Positions 9,111 to 17,932 of a stretch of DNA of 36,368 bases are shown here, piece after piece. The stretch covers positions 1 to 36,368 of the forward strand of contig RDYN01000100.1 in assembly GCA_004293365.1 (NCBI GenBank), written 5' to 3'. Under the pieces are notes generated by a model, which did no database searches, had not been told where the DNA came from, and saw only the letters and a list, made by a program, of their open reading frames with translations. Source of the stretch: Oscillatoriales cyanobacterium (GTDB lineage Bacteria > Cyanobacteriota > Cyanobacteriia > Cyanobacteriales > Microcoleaceae). A program made the position numbers and the translations under genes. Every line of letters starts with the position of its first letter. The first letter of the stretch is position 1.

Positions 9111-9419
9111 TTACCCGGATAGTGTTAAGTAGAAGTTAACAAATTATATATTGATATTATACTGGAATAAGATTGTTTAAAGTAATGACAACTATAGGGA
9201 GAAATCAGCTCTTTGGCTCGCGGGCCTGACGACAGCCTGCCTTCTGACCGCCCAAAAACGGATACAAGCCCGCGACTTAAGTTGGGAGCAGCCCAAAATT
9301 TTAGCTCGAAGTTCCTGCTCCGGTGATTCACAAAGCTGCAAGTAAATCTAAAACTTGTACTGAGCGAAGTCGAAGTATCTAAAATCTAAAATCGACTGAC
9401 TTTTTTCATCTCAAGTCTT
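9111..9419. other. Divergent intergenic region
   Basis: This region lies between the minus-strand CBS-like gene and the plus-strand hybrid kinase, so it must carry promoters for both. I see AT-rich sequence at 9130-9180. A short inverted repeat (TCGCGGGC 9218-9225, GCCCGCGA 9268-9275) and a TCTAAAATCTAAAATCGACT heptamer-like stretch near 9378-9398 lie closer to the kinase. No defined operator could be recognised. Confidence 0.5.
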
Positions 9420-12062
9420 TTGGAGCGGCCGCGTCTGCTGCGCCCCTGGTTCCTTCCCCAAAACAGCGGCATTCATATTTTGTCCTTTAAAACAACCGGG
9501 AAAATACCTAGATTGAAACCAAAAACCTTAAATCGAACTTTGCCGATCGCAACCTTTGAGGCTGCTTACCAGTTGTTACAGCAAATGGCTGAACTCCCGG
9601 GGGCGATTTGGCTCGCCGACGATGCGATCGCCAATCCCGAAAATGGGGAAGGAAACTCGTCCCAAAGGTTTGCAGCAGTGGTATCGGATCGGTTTAGCGC
9701 GCTGCTGCGGGGCGAGGTATTAGATGAGTTGGCAACAAACAAACGCAAACACACTGAAAAACATCTCACTTCGCAATTAAATGTGGAGTTGACTTTCGAT
9801 CCAGGGGCGATCGCCAATTTCCTCTCTCCCCTCGCAGGCAAACTCGCAGAAATAACGCCCGCACCGCCAAGACAAATTGACATTCGCGCCCTCAAACAAG
9901 CAATTAACAACATACAGCCCAACTCCGCCGTTTTGCAAAGCGAATTCACCCTAAATTTGCTGGATATTCTCGCTACCGATACCAGCAAAAACAGTCGCCC
10001 GCCCCTACAGGTACCAACAGAAATAGAGGGAAATTCCGCACCCAAACCGATCGCTCCAGAAACGCTACAGCACCAGATTGCCGAAGCCGTCAATCACTTA
10101 CAAATTGCCAGTCCCTGCATTTCATTTTGTCAGCCTGTGGAAGATGCTTTGCAGCAGCAGCTAGAACAAGAGCGACTTTTGAATCAGGTGACAACTCAAA
10201 TCCGCCAGACTTTGGAATTGCCAGTAATTTTGTCAAAAGCCGTTTCGAGAGTGCGAGAGTTTTTGGATGTCGATCGCCTGTTAATTTATCAATTTGAAAA
10301 AGTGCCAGCGCCGCACAATGCCGAATTACGTAAAGAAATACCTCCCCAGTTTTCTGGATCTGCCGAAGTTAAAGTAAATTCCGGTTCTTACTTGTATTTA
10401 GGCCGCGTCACCTACGAATCTTTAGCCAGCGATGCTATCTCGTCTGTACTGAATTTTAGTGAAGGCGCCCAGTGTTTTCCCAATGGAGTCATTGACAGAG
10501 AGAAATATCGCAAAGGTTTGACTTTGTGCGTCACTGATGTGGAAATAACTTACTCTTCGCACCATTGTTTTTTAGAGTTGATGCGGCGGGCGAAGGTGCG
10601 CGCGAAGTTGCTAGTGCCGATCGTAGTTCAAGACGAATTGTGGGGGCTGCTAATCGCCCACCAGTGTACTGTGTGCGAATGGGAAGAAAGCAAAAAAACA
10701 TTTTTGCGGCAAATAGCAGAACATTTGGCGATCGCCATTTACCAAGCCGAACTTTATGCAGAAGTCCAGCAGCAAAAGTGCACCTCAGAACAGCGCGTCA
10801 TAGAGCGCACGCAAGAACTGCGCGAGGCCCTCGCCGCCGCCCAGTCCGCCAGCCTCGCCAAAAGCGAATTTTTGGCAGCTATGAGCCACGAATTGCGGAC
10901 TCCCCTCACCTGCGTCATCGGCATTTCCGACACGCTGCTGCGGTGGTCTTACGGCAAAGTTGGCACCAAACAAGTGCCAATTGCCAAGCAGCGGCAGTAC
11001 CTGCAAACAATCCGGGACAGCGGCGACCACTTATTAGAATTAATTAACGATATTTTAGATTTATCGCAAGTAGAAGCGGGAAAAGCCGTATTAAAAATCA
11101 GTGAATTTTCAATTTCTAAATTAGCTTCTCAGAGCCTGTACGCCCTCAAAGAAAAAGCTGCGGCTAAAGGCGTGGAACTAATGCAAGAACAGCGAATTAA
11201 ACAAGAGTGCGATCGCTTCATCGCAGACCCCCGCCGCCTGAGACAAATTCTCTTCAATCTCTTAGGAAATGCAATTAAATTTACTCCAGAAGGCGGGCGA
11301 GTCGTCCTGCGAGTTTGGGTAACAGAAGATAAAAATCGCACGCCGGCAGTGCGGCAGCCCGGTACTGCACCCCCCGGTAGCACCGCTGTTTTTCAAATCA
11401 AAGATACCGGCATTGGAATTCCCGAAGATCAGCGATCGCTCTTGTTTCAAAAATTCCAGCAGTTAGATTCTCCCTACCGCCGCGAATACGGCGGCACCGG
11501 TCTGGGATTGGCATTAACAAAACAGTTAGTAGAGCTTCACGGCGGCGCGATCGAAGTCAACTCTACAGTTGATGTCGGCTCTACTTTTACAGTTTCTATA
11601 CCAATCCAAACTAAAAGCAAAGATGAATCCACAAAATTTAAATATGAAAAATCTAATTCTTCTTTACCGCTGCACTCTTCTTCTTTGCGCGGCAGCATCG
11701 TCCTCGTCGAAGAAGATGAAGAAACTGCCATGCAGATTTGCGATATCCTGACAGCAGCAGGACTGCAAGTAGTGTGGATGATTGAAGGTTCGGCGGCCGT
11801 AGAACAAATTGAACTTTTGCAGCCCAATGCTGTGATTGTAGATATGCGTTTGCCCGGGATGAACGGCTGCGAAATAATTCAACAACTGCGCCAAAAACCA
11901 GCTACTGAAAATCTCAAAATTCTGGCTTTAAGCGCTAAGGAAATTCCTGCGGATGAAATATCTTTTGTAACGGCGGGAGCTAACGATTGTTTGGCGAAAC
12001 CAATTCACCCCGAGCAATTGCTTGACAAAATTCTTTCTTTAATGGCCGGGATTAATGGATGA
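9420..12062 (+). CDS. Hybrid sensor histidine kinase (N-terminal module, CBCR-like GAF, HisKA, HATPase, receiver)
   Basis: The protein has 880 residues if it starts at TTG 9420. No ATG or clear ribosome site is nearby, so the exact start is uncertain. Residues 1-170 form a cyanobacterial module I cannot name (IPRLKPKTLNRTLP, then QMAELPGAIWLADD). The GAF domain spans about 245-455. C383 lies 13 residues before the AK of AKLLVPI, which is the spacing of the bilin-binding Cys in cyanobacteriochromes, but the next residue is Phe instead of the usual His. A short coiled coil leads to HisKA (H490 in SHELRTPLTCVIGIS) and an HATPase with GTGLGLAL. The C-terminal receiver has EED, D808 in VDMRLPG and AKPI. 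It should autophosphorylate and pass phosphate to its own receiver. The input may be light, or a ligand if no bilin is bound. Confidence 0.88.
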   Translation: MERPRLLRPWFLPQNSGIHILSFKTTGKIPRLKPKTLNRTLPIATFEAAYQLLQQMAELPGAIWLADDAIANPENGEGNSSQRFAAVVSDRFSALLRGEVLDELATNKRKHTEKHLTSQLNVELTFDPGAIANFLSPLAGKLAEITPAPPRQIDIRALKQAINNIQPNSAVLQSEFTLNLLDILATDTSKNSRPPLQVPTEIEGNSAPKPIAPETLQHQIAEAVNHLQIASPCISFCQPVEDALQQQLEQERLLNQVTTQIRQTLELPVILSKAVSRVREFLDVDRLLIYQFEKVPAPHNAELRKEIPPQFSGSAEVKVNSGSYLYLGRVTYESLASDAISSVLNFSEGAQCFPNGVIDREKYRKGLTLCVTDVEITYSSHHCFLELMRRAKVRAKLLVPIVVQDELWGLLIAHQCTVCEWEESKKTFLRQIAEHLAIAIYQAELYAEVQQQKCTSEQRVIERTQELREALAAAQSASLAKSEFLAAMSHELRTPLTCVIGISDTLLRWSYGKVGTKQVPIAKQRQYLQTIRDSGDHLLELINDILDLSQVEAGKAVLKISEFSISKLASQSLYALKEKAAAKGVELMQEQRIKQECDRFIADPRRLRQILFNLLGNAIKFTPEGGRVVLRVWVTEDKNRTPAVRQPGTAPPGSTAVFQIKDTGIGIPEDQRSLLFQKFQQLDSPYRREYGGTGLGLALTKQLVELHGGAIEVNSTVDVGSTFTVSIPIQTKSKDESTKFKYEKSNSSLPLHSSSLRGSIVLVEEDEETAMQICDILTAAGLQVVWMIEGSAAVEQIELLQPNAVIVDMRLPGMNGCEIIQQLRQKPATENLKILALSAKEIPADEISFVTAGANDCLAKPIHPEQLLDKILSLMAGING

Positions 12063-12150
12063 TGGGGCATTGGGCATTGGGAAGAAGGCCAAACAGGTCA
12101 TTGGGCATTGGGGATTGGGCATTTAATATAATTGAGTTTTTGTGGTGATT

Positions 12151-12336
12151 ATGGGAAGACCTGATTTTGAGGAATTAGAGGTTTATAAGTTGGCGGAAAG
12201 TTTGGCGAATCAGATTTGGGAGATTGTTAAAAAATGGGATTACTTCACAAAAGATACGATGGGCAAACAGATCGTTCGGTCTGCTGATAGTGTCTGTGCT
12301 AATATTGCTGAAGGAAGAGGTCGTTATAGTCACTAA
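12151..12336 (+). pseudogene. Truncated four-helix-bundle (S23-type) protein gene
   Basis: ATG 12151 opens MGRPDFEELEVYKLAESLA and runs to NIAEGRGRYSH, then stops. The motif set (fxxLxVyxxA near the start, SVxxNIAEGxGR) is that of the four-helix-bundle/23S rRNA intervening-sequence protein family, whose members usually have about 115-125 residues. Only 61 residues remain. The break falls at the left end of the IsrB element (about 12,330), and the missing C-terminal half is not found after the element. The gene was most likely disrupted by the insertion, with loss of its 3' part. An upstream in-frame GTG at 12142 is an alternative start. Confidence 0.8.
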
Positions 12337-12548
12337 CCCCAGCTATCAAGGTATGAGGCTTGGAAGAGGAAGATTCACCACCTTCTTAATCTGAGACTAA
12401 AACAGTGTCTAGCCTGCGTCTTTAAGACAAACTGAGCCATCTGGGAGTGGTATCCTACCAGACGTTAAGAATGCTTCCCTAGTTTTTAACCTCTCTGATG
12501 TGCCAGTGGCGAAGGGAAATATATACCTAGAAATAGGACTTACCGTAA
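12331..12548 (+). ncRNA. Predicted omega RNA (HEARO-type) of IsrB
   Basis: About 218 bases separate the element's left end from the isrB start with no coding potential. In IscB/IsrB loci this position is occupied by the omega (HEARO) RNA, whose 5' end carries the guide copied from flanking DNA. Here the guide would come from about 12,315-12,330, inside the broken S23-type gene. The stretch is rich in short complementary segments, for example GGGAGTGG near 12,440 followed by GAATGCTTCCC near 12,470. I could not fold it, so the identification rests on position and the identity of the downstream protein. Confidence 0.7.
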
Positions 12549-13583
12549 ATGTTCGTACCCGTTGTCAACAGTGAAAATAGACCGTTAATGCCGACTACCC
12601 CAAGTCGCGCAAAGCGCTGGATGCGATCGGGCAAGGCAACACCATTCTGGAAGAAGGGGGTATTTTGTGTCCGGCTAAATGTAGAACCTTCAAATCACAA
12701 CTATCAGCCCATTGCGGTAGGCATCGATCCGGGTAGCAAGCGCGAAGGATTTACCGTTAAATCCAAACCACATACCTACTTAAACATCCAAACTCATGCC
12801 GTTGATTGGGTAAAAGACCGAGTTGAAGTAAGGCGAAATATGCGACGCTCTCGTCGGTTTCGGAACACGCCGTGCCGTCAAAACCGAGCTAACAGGTTGG
12901 TTAACAAAAATCGCATACCCCCATCTACTAAGTCGAGATGGCAGTGGAAGTTAAGGATAGTTAATTGGTTGACGTTAATGTTTCCGATATCAACATTTGT
13001 TGTGGAGGATATTAAAGCGCGAAAGAGGAAAAACGGACGTAAGTGGAACGTATCGTTTAGTCCTTTGGAAGTGGGCAAGCACTGGTTTTACGACCAACTC
13101 AGAAAGATTGCCCATCTTGAGATTAGATCGGGAAACGATACTTACGAACTGCGTCAAAATTTAGGACTAAAGAAATCCAAACAGAAGCTATCAAACAAGT
13201 TTGAGGCTCACTGTGTTGATTCTTGGGTGTTGGCTAATTGGTACGCGGGAGGACACATTCAACCCGACAACTCATCGCTAATTGAGATTGTCCCCCTTGA
13301 ATTTCATCGCAGACAACTCCATCGCTTGCAACATTCTACTGGTCATATTCGATCTAGATATGGTGGCACTTTAAGTGTGGGTTTTAAACGCGGTTCAATC
13401 GTTAAACACCGTAAATATGGGTTCTGTTACGTTGGAGGCTGGCAAGAATCCCCAACAAAGAAAGACCCGTACCGGAAAACAATTAGCTTGCACGATTTAA
13501 AAACTGGCAAGCGTCTAACTCAAAACGCATCGCCCACAGATTGTAAATTTTTTTCCTACAACTCGTGGCGTATTGCAAATTAA
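12549..13583 (+). CDS. isrB: IsrB, RNA-guided RuvC-domain nickase family (IscB-like without HNH)
   Basis: The 344-residue protein begins with the PLMP/RRXRR-type N-terminal domain (MFVPVVNSENRPLMPTTPSR), which separates it from ordinary TnpB. RuvC-I has D60 in VGIDPGSK. An Arg-rich bridge helix (RRNMRRSRRFR, 95-105) follows. RuvC-II has E153 in FVVEDIKARK, and RuvC-III has H221 and D224 in EAHCVDSWVLAN. Only about 68 residues lie between RuvC-II and RuvC-III, leaving no room for the HNH domain of IscB. The length matches described IsrB proteins (about 350). The C-terminal part has GSIVKH..YGFCYVGG and TGKRLTQNA...DCKFF. All catalytic acids are intact, so it may be active. IsrB members are known as omega-RNA-guided nickases and relatives of Cas9 ancestors; activity here is inference. 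Confidence 0.9.
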   Translation: MFVPVVNSENRPLMPTTPSRAKRWMRSGKATPFWKKGVFCVRLNVEPSNHNYQPIAVGIDPGSKREGFTVKSKPHTYLNIQTHAVDWVKDRVEVRRNMRRSRRFRNTPCRQNRANRLVNKNRIPPSTKSRWQWKLRIVNWLTLMFPISTFVVEDIKARKRKNGRKWNVSFSPLEVGKHWFYDQLRKIAHLEIRSGNDTYELRQNLGLKKSKQKLSNKFEAHCVDSWVLANWYAGGHIQPDNSSLIEIVPLEFHRRQLHRLQHSTGHIRSRYGGTLSVGFKRGSIVKHRKYGFCYVGGWQESPTKKDPYRKTISLHDLKTGKRLTQNASPTDCKFFSYNSWRIAN

Positions 13584-13593
13584 ATTTGTAAAG

Positions 13594-13611
13594 CCGTCAA
13601 GCTTATGACGG
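13594..13611 (+). terminator. Right-end hairpin of the IsrB element
   Basis: A perfect 6-bp stem (CCGTCA/TGACGG) with loop AGCTTA lies 10 bp after the isrB stop and is followed by GGTTTC. It is probably the subterminal hairpin recognised by a Y1 transposase, and may also end the transcript. Confidence 0.6.
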
Positions 13612-13747
13612 GGTTTCTACCCATAGGGCACAGGGAATAAATTACAAAAAAGCCCAATGCCCAATGCCCTGTTTGCCCTGCGGAAGCCAATTCCCTGCGG
13701 AAGCCAATTCCCAATTCCTAATTCCCAATTTCCAATTCCCCATTCCC

Positions 13748-14422
13748 ATGATTAACTGTCAAATTCCTACAGGATTAATTGTTTCTTGTCAAGCACCTGC
13801 TGATTCGCCGCTGCACGATCCGATCGTGATTGCAGCAATGGCCCGCACCGCCATCAATCGAGGGGCATCGGGCGTGCGGATTGACACTCCGGCTCACGTT
13901 GCAGCGGTGCGACAACAAATATCGGCTCCCATAATTGGTATTTGGAAGCAGCAACTACCGGGATGCGAGATTTACATTACTCCTCGGTTTGAAGACGCGC
14001 GGGCGATCGCACATGCAGGAGCCGATATTATCGCCGTTGACGCGACTTTGCGAAACCGCCCTGCTGGCGAAGACTTAAAAACATTAATCGATCGCATTCA
14101 CAGCGAATTAGGGAAATTAGTCATGGCGGATGTAGATACAATAGAAGCTGCGATCGCGGCGGCCCAAGCTGGTGCAGATACTGTCGGTACTACTCTTTTT
14201 GGCTACACTCCCCAAACAGAAAGTTTCTCGCCGCCCGGATTTGATTTGCTAGCGCAAATGGTGGCAAAGCTCAAGATTCCCGTTATCTGCGAAGGCGGAA
14301 TCTCTGGGCCCTCCATGGCTAAAAAAGCATTGAATTTAGGAGCAACGGCTGTTGTTGTCGGTGGAGATATTACTGGAATTGATATTAAGGTGACAGCCTA
14401 TGCGTCGGTGATAGGAAAATAA
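13748..14422 (+). CDS. nanE: N-acetylmannosamine-6-phosphate 2-epimerase (NanE family)
   Basis: This TIM-barrel enzyme would interconvert N-acetylmannosamine-6-phosphate and N-acetylglucosamine-6-phosphate, linking amino-sugar salvage to cell-wall precursor pools. The start ATG 13748 gives 224 residues, close to the family norm (about 220-235); the upstream in-frame extension is repeat-derived. Family motifs visible are GLIVSCQAPADSPL, GASGVRI, PIIGIWK, ITPRFEDA, GADIIAVDATLR, MADVDT, GADTVGTTLFGYT, PVICEGGIS and GATAVVVGGDITG. The catalytic Lys of PIIGIWK and the Glu of CEGGI are in place. It has a cytoplasmic character, and no other sialic-acid catabolism genes are nearby. The penicillin-binding protein gene follows on the same strand 180 bp on. 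Confidence 0.92.
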   Translation: MINCQIPTGLIVSCQAPADSPLHDPIVIAAMARTAINRGASGVRIDTPAHVAAVRQQISAPIIGIWKQQLPGCEIYITPRFEDARAIAHAGADIIAVDATLRNRPAGEDLKTLIDRIHSELGKLVMADVDTIEAAIAAAQAGADTVGTTLFGYTPQTESFSPPGFDLLAQMVAKLKIPVICEGGISGPSMAKKALNLGATAVVVGGDITGIDIKVTAYASVIGK

Positions 14423-14603
14423 ATAGGAAATTGTAGAATAAGAACTCTACGGGATTTTACGTATTTATGTATCTGCCAATAGGCATATTTATGTCGGTCA
14501 CTAAAGAGCTAAAAGTTGTCATCGCTGTATCCTCCCCGAAATAATCCGGATGAGAATTAGATCTGCCTGTTAATTGAATGAAAGAGCAGATTAATTAATT
14601 AAT

Positions 14604-16418
14604 ATGGCTAGCGATTTTTCTTTTAACTCTAAAGTCCGATTAAACAAAAATACCTCGGATAATCCTGGACAGCAACGCAGTCGATCGCTCCAAGTGATGG
14701 TTTTTATGCTGATCGTCACTACATTAGTGGCGATGCCGATGTTTCGTCTAGCCGAACTGCAACTAATACAGGGAGCATACAACCGCCAGCGGGCGGAAAA
14801 TAACCGCATTCGCCCTGTCTCTGTCGCCGCCACTCGCGGTCAAATTTTAGACCGCAACGGCAAAATTTTTGCAGCCAGCCGCGTATCGCGATCGGTCTAT
14901 TTGTGGCCAAAAGAGCGATCGGCCTTGGAGTGGCAAGAAGTCGCCGCTACACTCGGTCCGATCGTCAAAGTTCCCGCAGCCGAAATCATCAAAAAAATCG
15001 ATGAAGCAGGCTACAAATCAGCATTACCAGTGCGAATTAGTAAAAATATCGATGTCGCTACTTTCGTCGCTTTGGGAGAACAAAGCAATACTTTGCGCGG
15101 CGTTGAAATTCGCGCCGAATCGAGCCGAGACAATCCCAACCAGCAATTAGCAGCTCACCTTTTGGGATACGTCGGCGAAGCTAGTTTAGATCAATTAAAA
15201 GCCAATCCTGCATATCCGATGGGCATGATCGTCGGTCAGATGGGAGTTGAAAAATTAGCTAATCCAACTTTAGAAGGTGTTTGGGGAAACCGTTTAATTG
15301 AGGTGAATGCTAAGGGCGAGGAAATCCAAGATTTAGGTGTAAAAGATCCTATTCCCGGCAAATCGGTGCAGCTAACTTTAGATTTAGATATGCAGAAAAC
15401 TGCGGAAAAAGCTTTGGGCGATCGCCTGGGTGCCGTTGTGGCGATCGACGTAAAAACCGGCGCTCTTTTAACAATGGGTAGTTGGCCCACATTTGACCCC
15501 AACATTTTCACCCGCAAGGTGACTCAAAAAGAATGGGAGCGGCTGCAAGGGCCAGAAAAACCCTTTTTAAATCGCGCTGTTCAAGGCTATCCAGTCGGGA
15601 GCACTTTTAAGATTGTCACTTCTGTCGCCGGGATGGAGTCGGGCAAGTTTTCTCCTGACTCGACTTTGGAATCATCTTCTTCAATTACGATCGGCGGAAT
15701 TTCTTTCAACGAACACGGCGCAGGTAAAGGCGTCATCGGTTTCCGCGATGCTTTAGCCTACAGCAGCAATACGTTTTTCTATCAAGTAGGCATGGCTGCC
15801 GGGCCGGAACAAATGTCGAAATGGGCTAAAAAAATGGGCATTGGTGGCACTATTAATTTAGATCTTTTGGGGATAGACGGCGCCAATCACGGTCAAGTGC
15901 CGATACCGGCAGAGAAAAATAAAATGTATGGGGAAGATTGGTACGTCGGCGATACCGTCACAATGGCGATCGGTCAAGGTTTGGTACTTTGCACGCCCCT
16001 AGAATTGGCAGTGATGGTATCAACAATTGCTAACGGCGGTTCGCGAGTGCAGCCGCATTTGTTGGCATCTCAAACCAATACACCCCTCACCAAAAGAATC
16101 CCAACAGGGATTAAACCTTCTACTTTAAAGGTCATTAAAGAAGGATTGATTGACGTGGTGAAAAAAGGTACAGGCCGCGGTCTGAATGACGGTACTATTC
16201 CTTTAAGTGCTGGTAAGACAGGGACTGTGGAAATGCCCGGTCATCCTGACAATTCGATGTATGTGGGTTTTGCTCCCGCTGACAAGCCGGAAATTGCGAT
16301 CGCAGTTATAGTCGAAGGCGGAGGATTTGGTGCCGTCTCGGCCGCACCAATTGCTCACGAAGTATTTAAAACCTATTTTCAAAAGCAAGGTTTTAAACCT
16401 ACGAATAAGCCTTTCTAG
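14604..16418 (+). CDS. mrdA: Penicillin-binding protein 2 (peptidoglycan transpeptidase)
   Basis: The 604-residue class B PBP should cross-link peptidoglycan during cell elongation, working with RodA-type glycosyltransferases. One transmembrane helix lies at about 30-50 (VMVFMLIVTTLVAM), with the rest outside the membrane. The dimerisation domain starts at RGQILDRNGKIFA. The transpeptidase has all three active-site motifs: S333-TFK, S387-S-N and K538-TG. The length is normal for PBP2. The start ATG follows an AT-rich leader (TTAATTAATTAAT) without a strong ribosome site. The gene seems ordinary and complete. RodA is not in the window. Confidence 0.95.
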   Translation: MASDFSFNSKVRLNKNTSDNPGQQRSRSLQVMVFMLIVTTLVAMPMFRLAELQLIQGAYNRQRAENNRIRPVSVAATRGQILDRNGKIFAASRVSRSVYLWPKERSALEWQEVAATLGPIVKVPAAEIIKKIDEAGYKSALPVRISKNIDVATFVALGEQSNTLRGVEIRAESSRDNPNQQLAAHLLGYVGEASLDQLKANPAYPMGMIVGQMGVEKLANPTLEGVWGNRLIEVNAKGEEIQDLGVKDPIPGKSVQLTLDLDMQKTAEKALGDRLGAVVAIDVKTGALLTMGSWPTFDPNIFTRKVTQKEWERLQGPEKPFLNRAVQGYPVGSTFKIVTSVAGMESGKFSPDSTLESSSSITIGGISFNEHGAGKGVIGFRDALAYSSNTFFYQVGMAAGPEQMSKWAKKMGIGGTINLDLLGIDGANHGQVPIPAEKNKMYGEDWYVGDTVTMAIGQGLVLCTPLELAVMVSTIANGGSRVQPHLLASQTNTPLTKRIPTGIKPSTLKVIKEGLIDVVKKGTGRGLNDGTIPLSAGKTGTVEMPGHPDNSMYVGFAPADKPEIAIAVIVEGGGFGAVSAAPIAHEVFKTYFQKQGFKPTNKPF

Positions 16419-16461
16419 TCCTGACTTATATTATGTCTCGTCAATTACCCGTTATAAAAAC

Positions 16462-16521
16462 GTTTGATCGTTCGGACTTTAGTCCTCAGATGGATGTGGA
16501 CTAAAGTCCGAACGATCAAAC
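16462..16521. repeat. Perfect 24-bp palindrome (GATCGTTCGGACTTTAGTCC family), copy 1
   Basis: Arms 16462-16485 and 16498-16521 are exact reverse complements around a 12-base loop. The GGACTTTAGTCC core recurs in palindromes at 26035, 31435 and 36167, defining a dispersed family with variable outer arms. Confidence 0.85.
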
Positions 16522-16665
16522 CAATCTTATTACGGTTCGAGGGGACATGATATTAATTGTTGACTGTTGACTGTTCGTATTTTATGATGTAGGGTGCGCG
16601 GGCGCACCTTTTTCAATTTCCCTCAAAGTTAATTAATATTATGTCCGGTCACTAAACGTTATCAA

Positions 16666-16728
16666 GTTTGATCGTTCGGACTTCAGTCCTCTCTCATTTG
16701 ATAAGGACTGAAGTCCGAACGATCAAAC
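16666..16728. repeat. Perfect 25-bp palindrome, copy 2
   Basis: Arms 16666-16690 and 16704-16728 pair exactly. The arm differs from copy 1 by one base in the core (GACTTCAGTCC for GACTTTAGTCC) with a matching change in the other arm. This compensatory change implies that the palindrome, not just the sequence, is kept. Confidence 0.85.
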
Positions 16729-16793
16729 CTAGCTAATTTGATGCTGCGTCCTGGACTTTTCGGCTAATCTGACTGTTGGCAGATACAGAGGAT

Positions 16794-17828
16794 TTAAACT
16801 TTATTAATCCCTCTTTCTAAAATAATCATCTCCGAGCCAACAACCGGACTTCTAGCTATTAACTTTCCTTCCAAGTTGGCAATTTGTAACTTGCTGAAAT
16901 CGAGGGAGTTAGCTTCTTTCCACATTTGACTCGCGAGCTGATTTTGCTCTACATCGCTGAGTTTGTACCAATCTTCAGCGACTTTGACAGTCAAAAGACC
17001 GATCGAGAAATCAGCATCAACAGACTTAACTAAACCGCCGCCCAGGCGATTCGTAATGTCAGCAACTTGAGTCTGAATCGCCGCAATCAGCGACTGTTCC
17101 GGCGTCAGCGGCGGCGGGATAATTTCTACAGGTTCCGGTTTTTTCGGAGCCGCTAAATCGGGCAATTTACTTTTAAAATTAGTGGGTGCAGGCTGAGAAT
17201 TTGCGATCGCCTCTGGAGATTTCGCTGTTCCCGGCGCCACCAAATCGTCAAAGGTTGGCGGTAACTGCTGTGCTGCTGGAAAAGGCGCTTTTGCTACTTT
17301 CTGGGGCGGTTTTCCCGAGAAACTGTTGAGAGTTAAACCGATCGCAACGATGAGAATTGCAGCTAACCCCGCGTTTAAAATTGGATCGGACAGCTTGGCG
17401 TTTGCAGATGCAGGTAGCAGATCCCGCACTAGCCGCACAATACTTTGCCAAAGTACACCGACTTTCTGTAAAAAACTGCCGCCGGTGGGTTTTGATACAG
17501 GCTTTTTCTCGAATTTTACCGCAGCTTTTGGCGGGGGCGCGCTGTTAACTTCCGCAGCAACAGCAGGAGTTGTTGTTGCTGAGTCAGAAGCGGTGGGCGC
17601 GATCGGCAATTCTGACTGCGACAATGGTTCTGCTGCTAATTTTTTCCCTTTTTTTCCCAAATTCCCGATCGAGCTCATCAAACCTTTGATTCCCTGATTT
17701 GTGGGAACAGCGCTGCTGGTCTTTTTAGCTGGGCTGCTAGTCGCGGCGGACTTTTTCGGCGAGTCTACCTCCGGTGTCGGAGATTGAGACGGTTCTGGAG
17801 TTGGTGGGTTTAGTTGTTCTTCTGACAT
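16794..17828 (-). CDS. Proline-rich, single-span membrane protein of unknown function
   Basis: The protein has 344 residues and I do not recognise it with certainty. The first about 120 residues are low-complexity, rich in P, S, T, A and K (SEEQLNPPTPEPSQSPTPE). One hydrophobic segment at about 155-172 (LAAILIVAIGLTLNSF) should cross the membrane. A second proline-rich linker follows, and the last about 100 residues form a compact domain (EQSLIAAIQTQVADITNRLG ... DWYKLSDVEQNQLASQMWKEA). The layout, disordered cytoplasmic arm, anchor and outside domain, suggests an envelope-associated protein. It is transcribed divergently from the metallophosphoesterase across a 104-bp gap. The GAGCGTT and AAGG before its ATG give only a weak ribosome site. 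Confidence 0.75.
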   Translation of the reverse strand: MSEEQLNPPTPEPSQSPTPEVDSPKKSAATSSPAKKTSSAVPTNQGIKGLMSSIGNLGKKGKKLAAEPLSQSELPIAPTASDSATTTPAVAAEVNSAPPPKAAVKFEKKPVSKPTGGSFLQKVGVLWQSIVRLVRDLLPASANAKLSDPILNAGLAAILIVAIGLTLNSFSGKPPQKVAKAPFPAAQQLPPTFDDLVAPGTAKSPEAIANSQPAPTNFKSKLPDLAAPKKPEPVEIIPPPLTPEQSLIAAIQTQVADITNRLGGGLVKSVDADFSIGLLTVKVAEDWYKLSDVEQNQLASQMWKEANSLDFSKLQIANLEGKLIARSPVVGSEMIILERGINKV

Positions 17829-17932
17829 TTTTTCTGCCTTGGAGCGTTACAAATATATATCTAAACAGGATAAATTTTAGTTGAGCCATCTCAGCCTTAA
17901 TTTATCATTTCATTAGTTGTAACTGAATCAAA

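Larger units (their letters stand above)
12331..13620 (+). mobile_element. IS200/IS605-like element carrying omega RNA and isrB
   Basis: The left boundary is placed where the S23-type reading frame loses similarity (about 12,330). The right boundary is placed just after a perfect hairpin (CCGTCA 13594-13599, TGACGG 13606-13611) of the kind found near IS200/IS605-family ends. No Y1 transposase (TnpA) gene is present, so the element would need TnpA from elsewhere. No target duplication is expected for this family and none is seen. The exact ends are inferred to within about 10 bases. Confidence 0.7.
16419..16793. other. Convergent intergenic region with two long palindromes
   Basis: Between the convergent PBP2 and proline-rich protein genes I see two near-identical long palindromes (16462-16521 and 16666-16728), each preceded by an ATGTC(T/C)(C/G)GT-like sequence, and a TTGACTGTTGACTGTT heptamer-like stretch near 16,559. 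No gene is apparent. The palindromes could stop transcription from both sides. Confidence 0.6.

Noticed and set aside
12549..13583. Ordinary TnpB (OrfB) of an IS605 element
   Set aside because: The PLMP-type N-terminus, the bridge helix close to RuvC-I and the C-terminal YGFCYVGG/LTQNA region are IscB/IsrB features, and there is no TnpB zinc ribbon.
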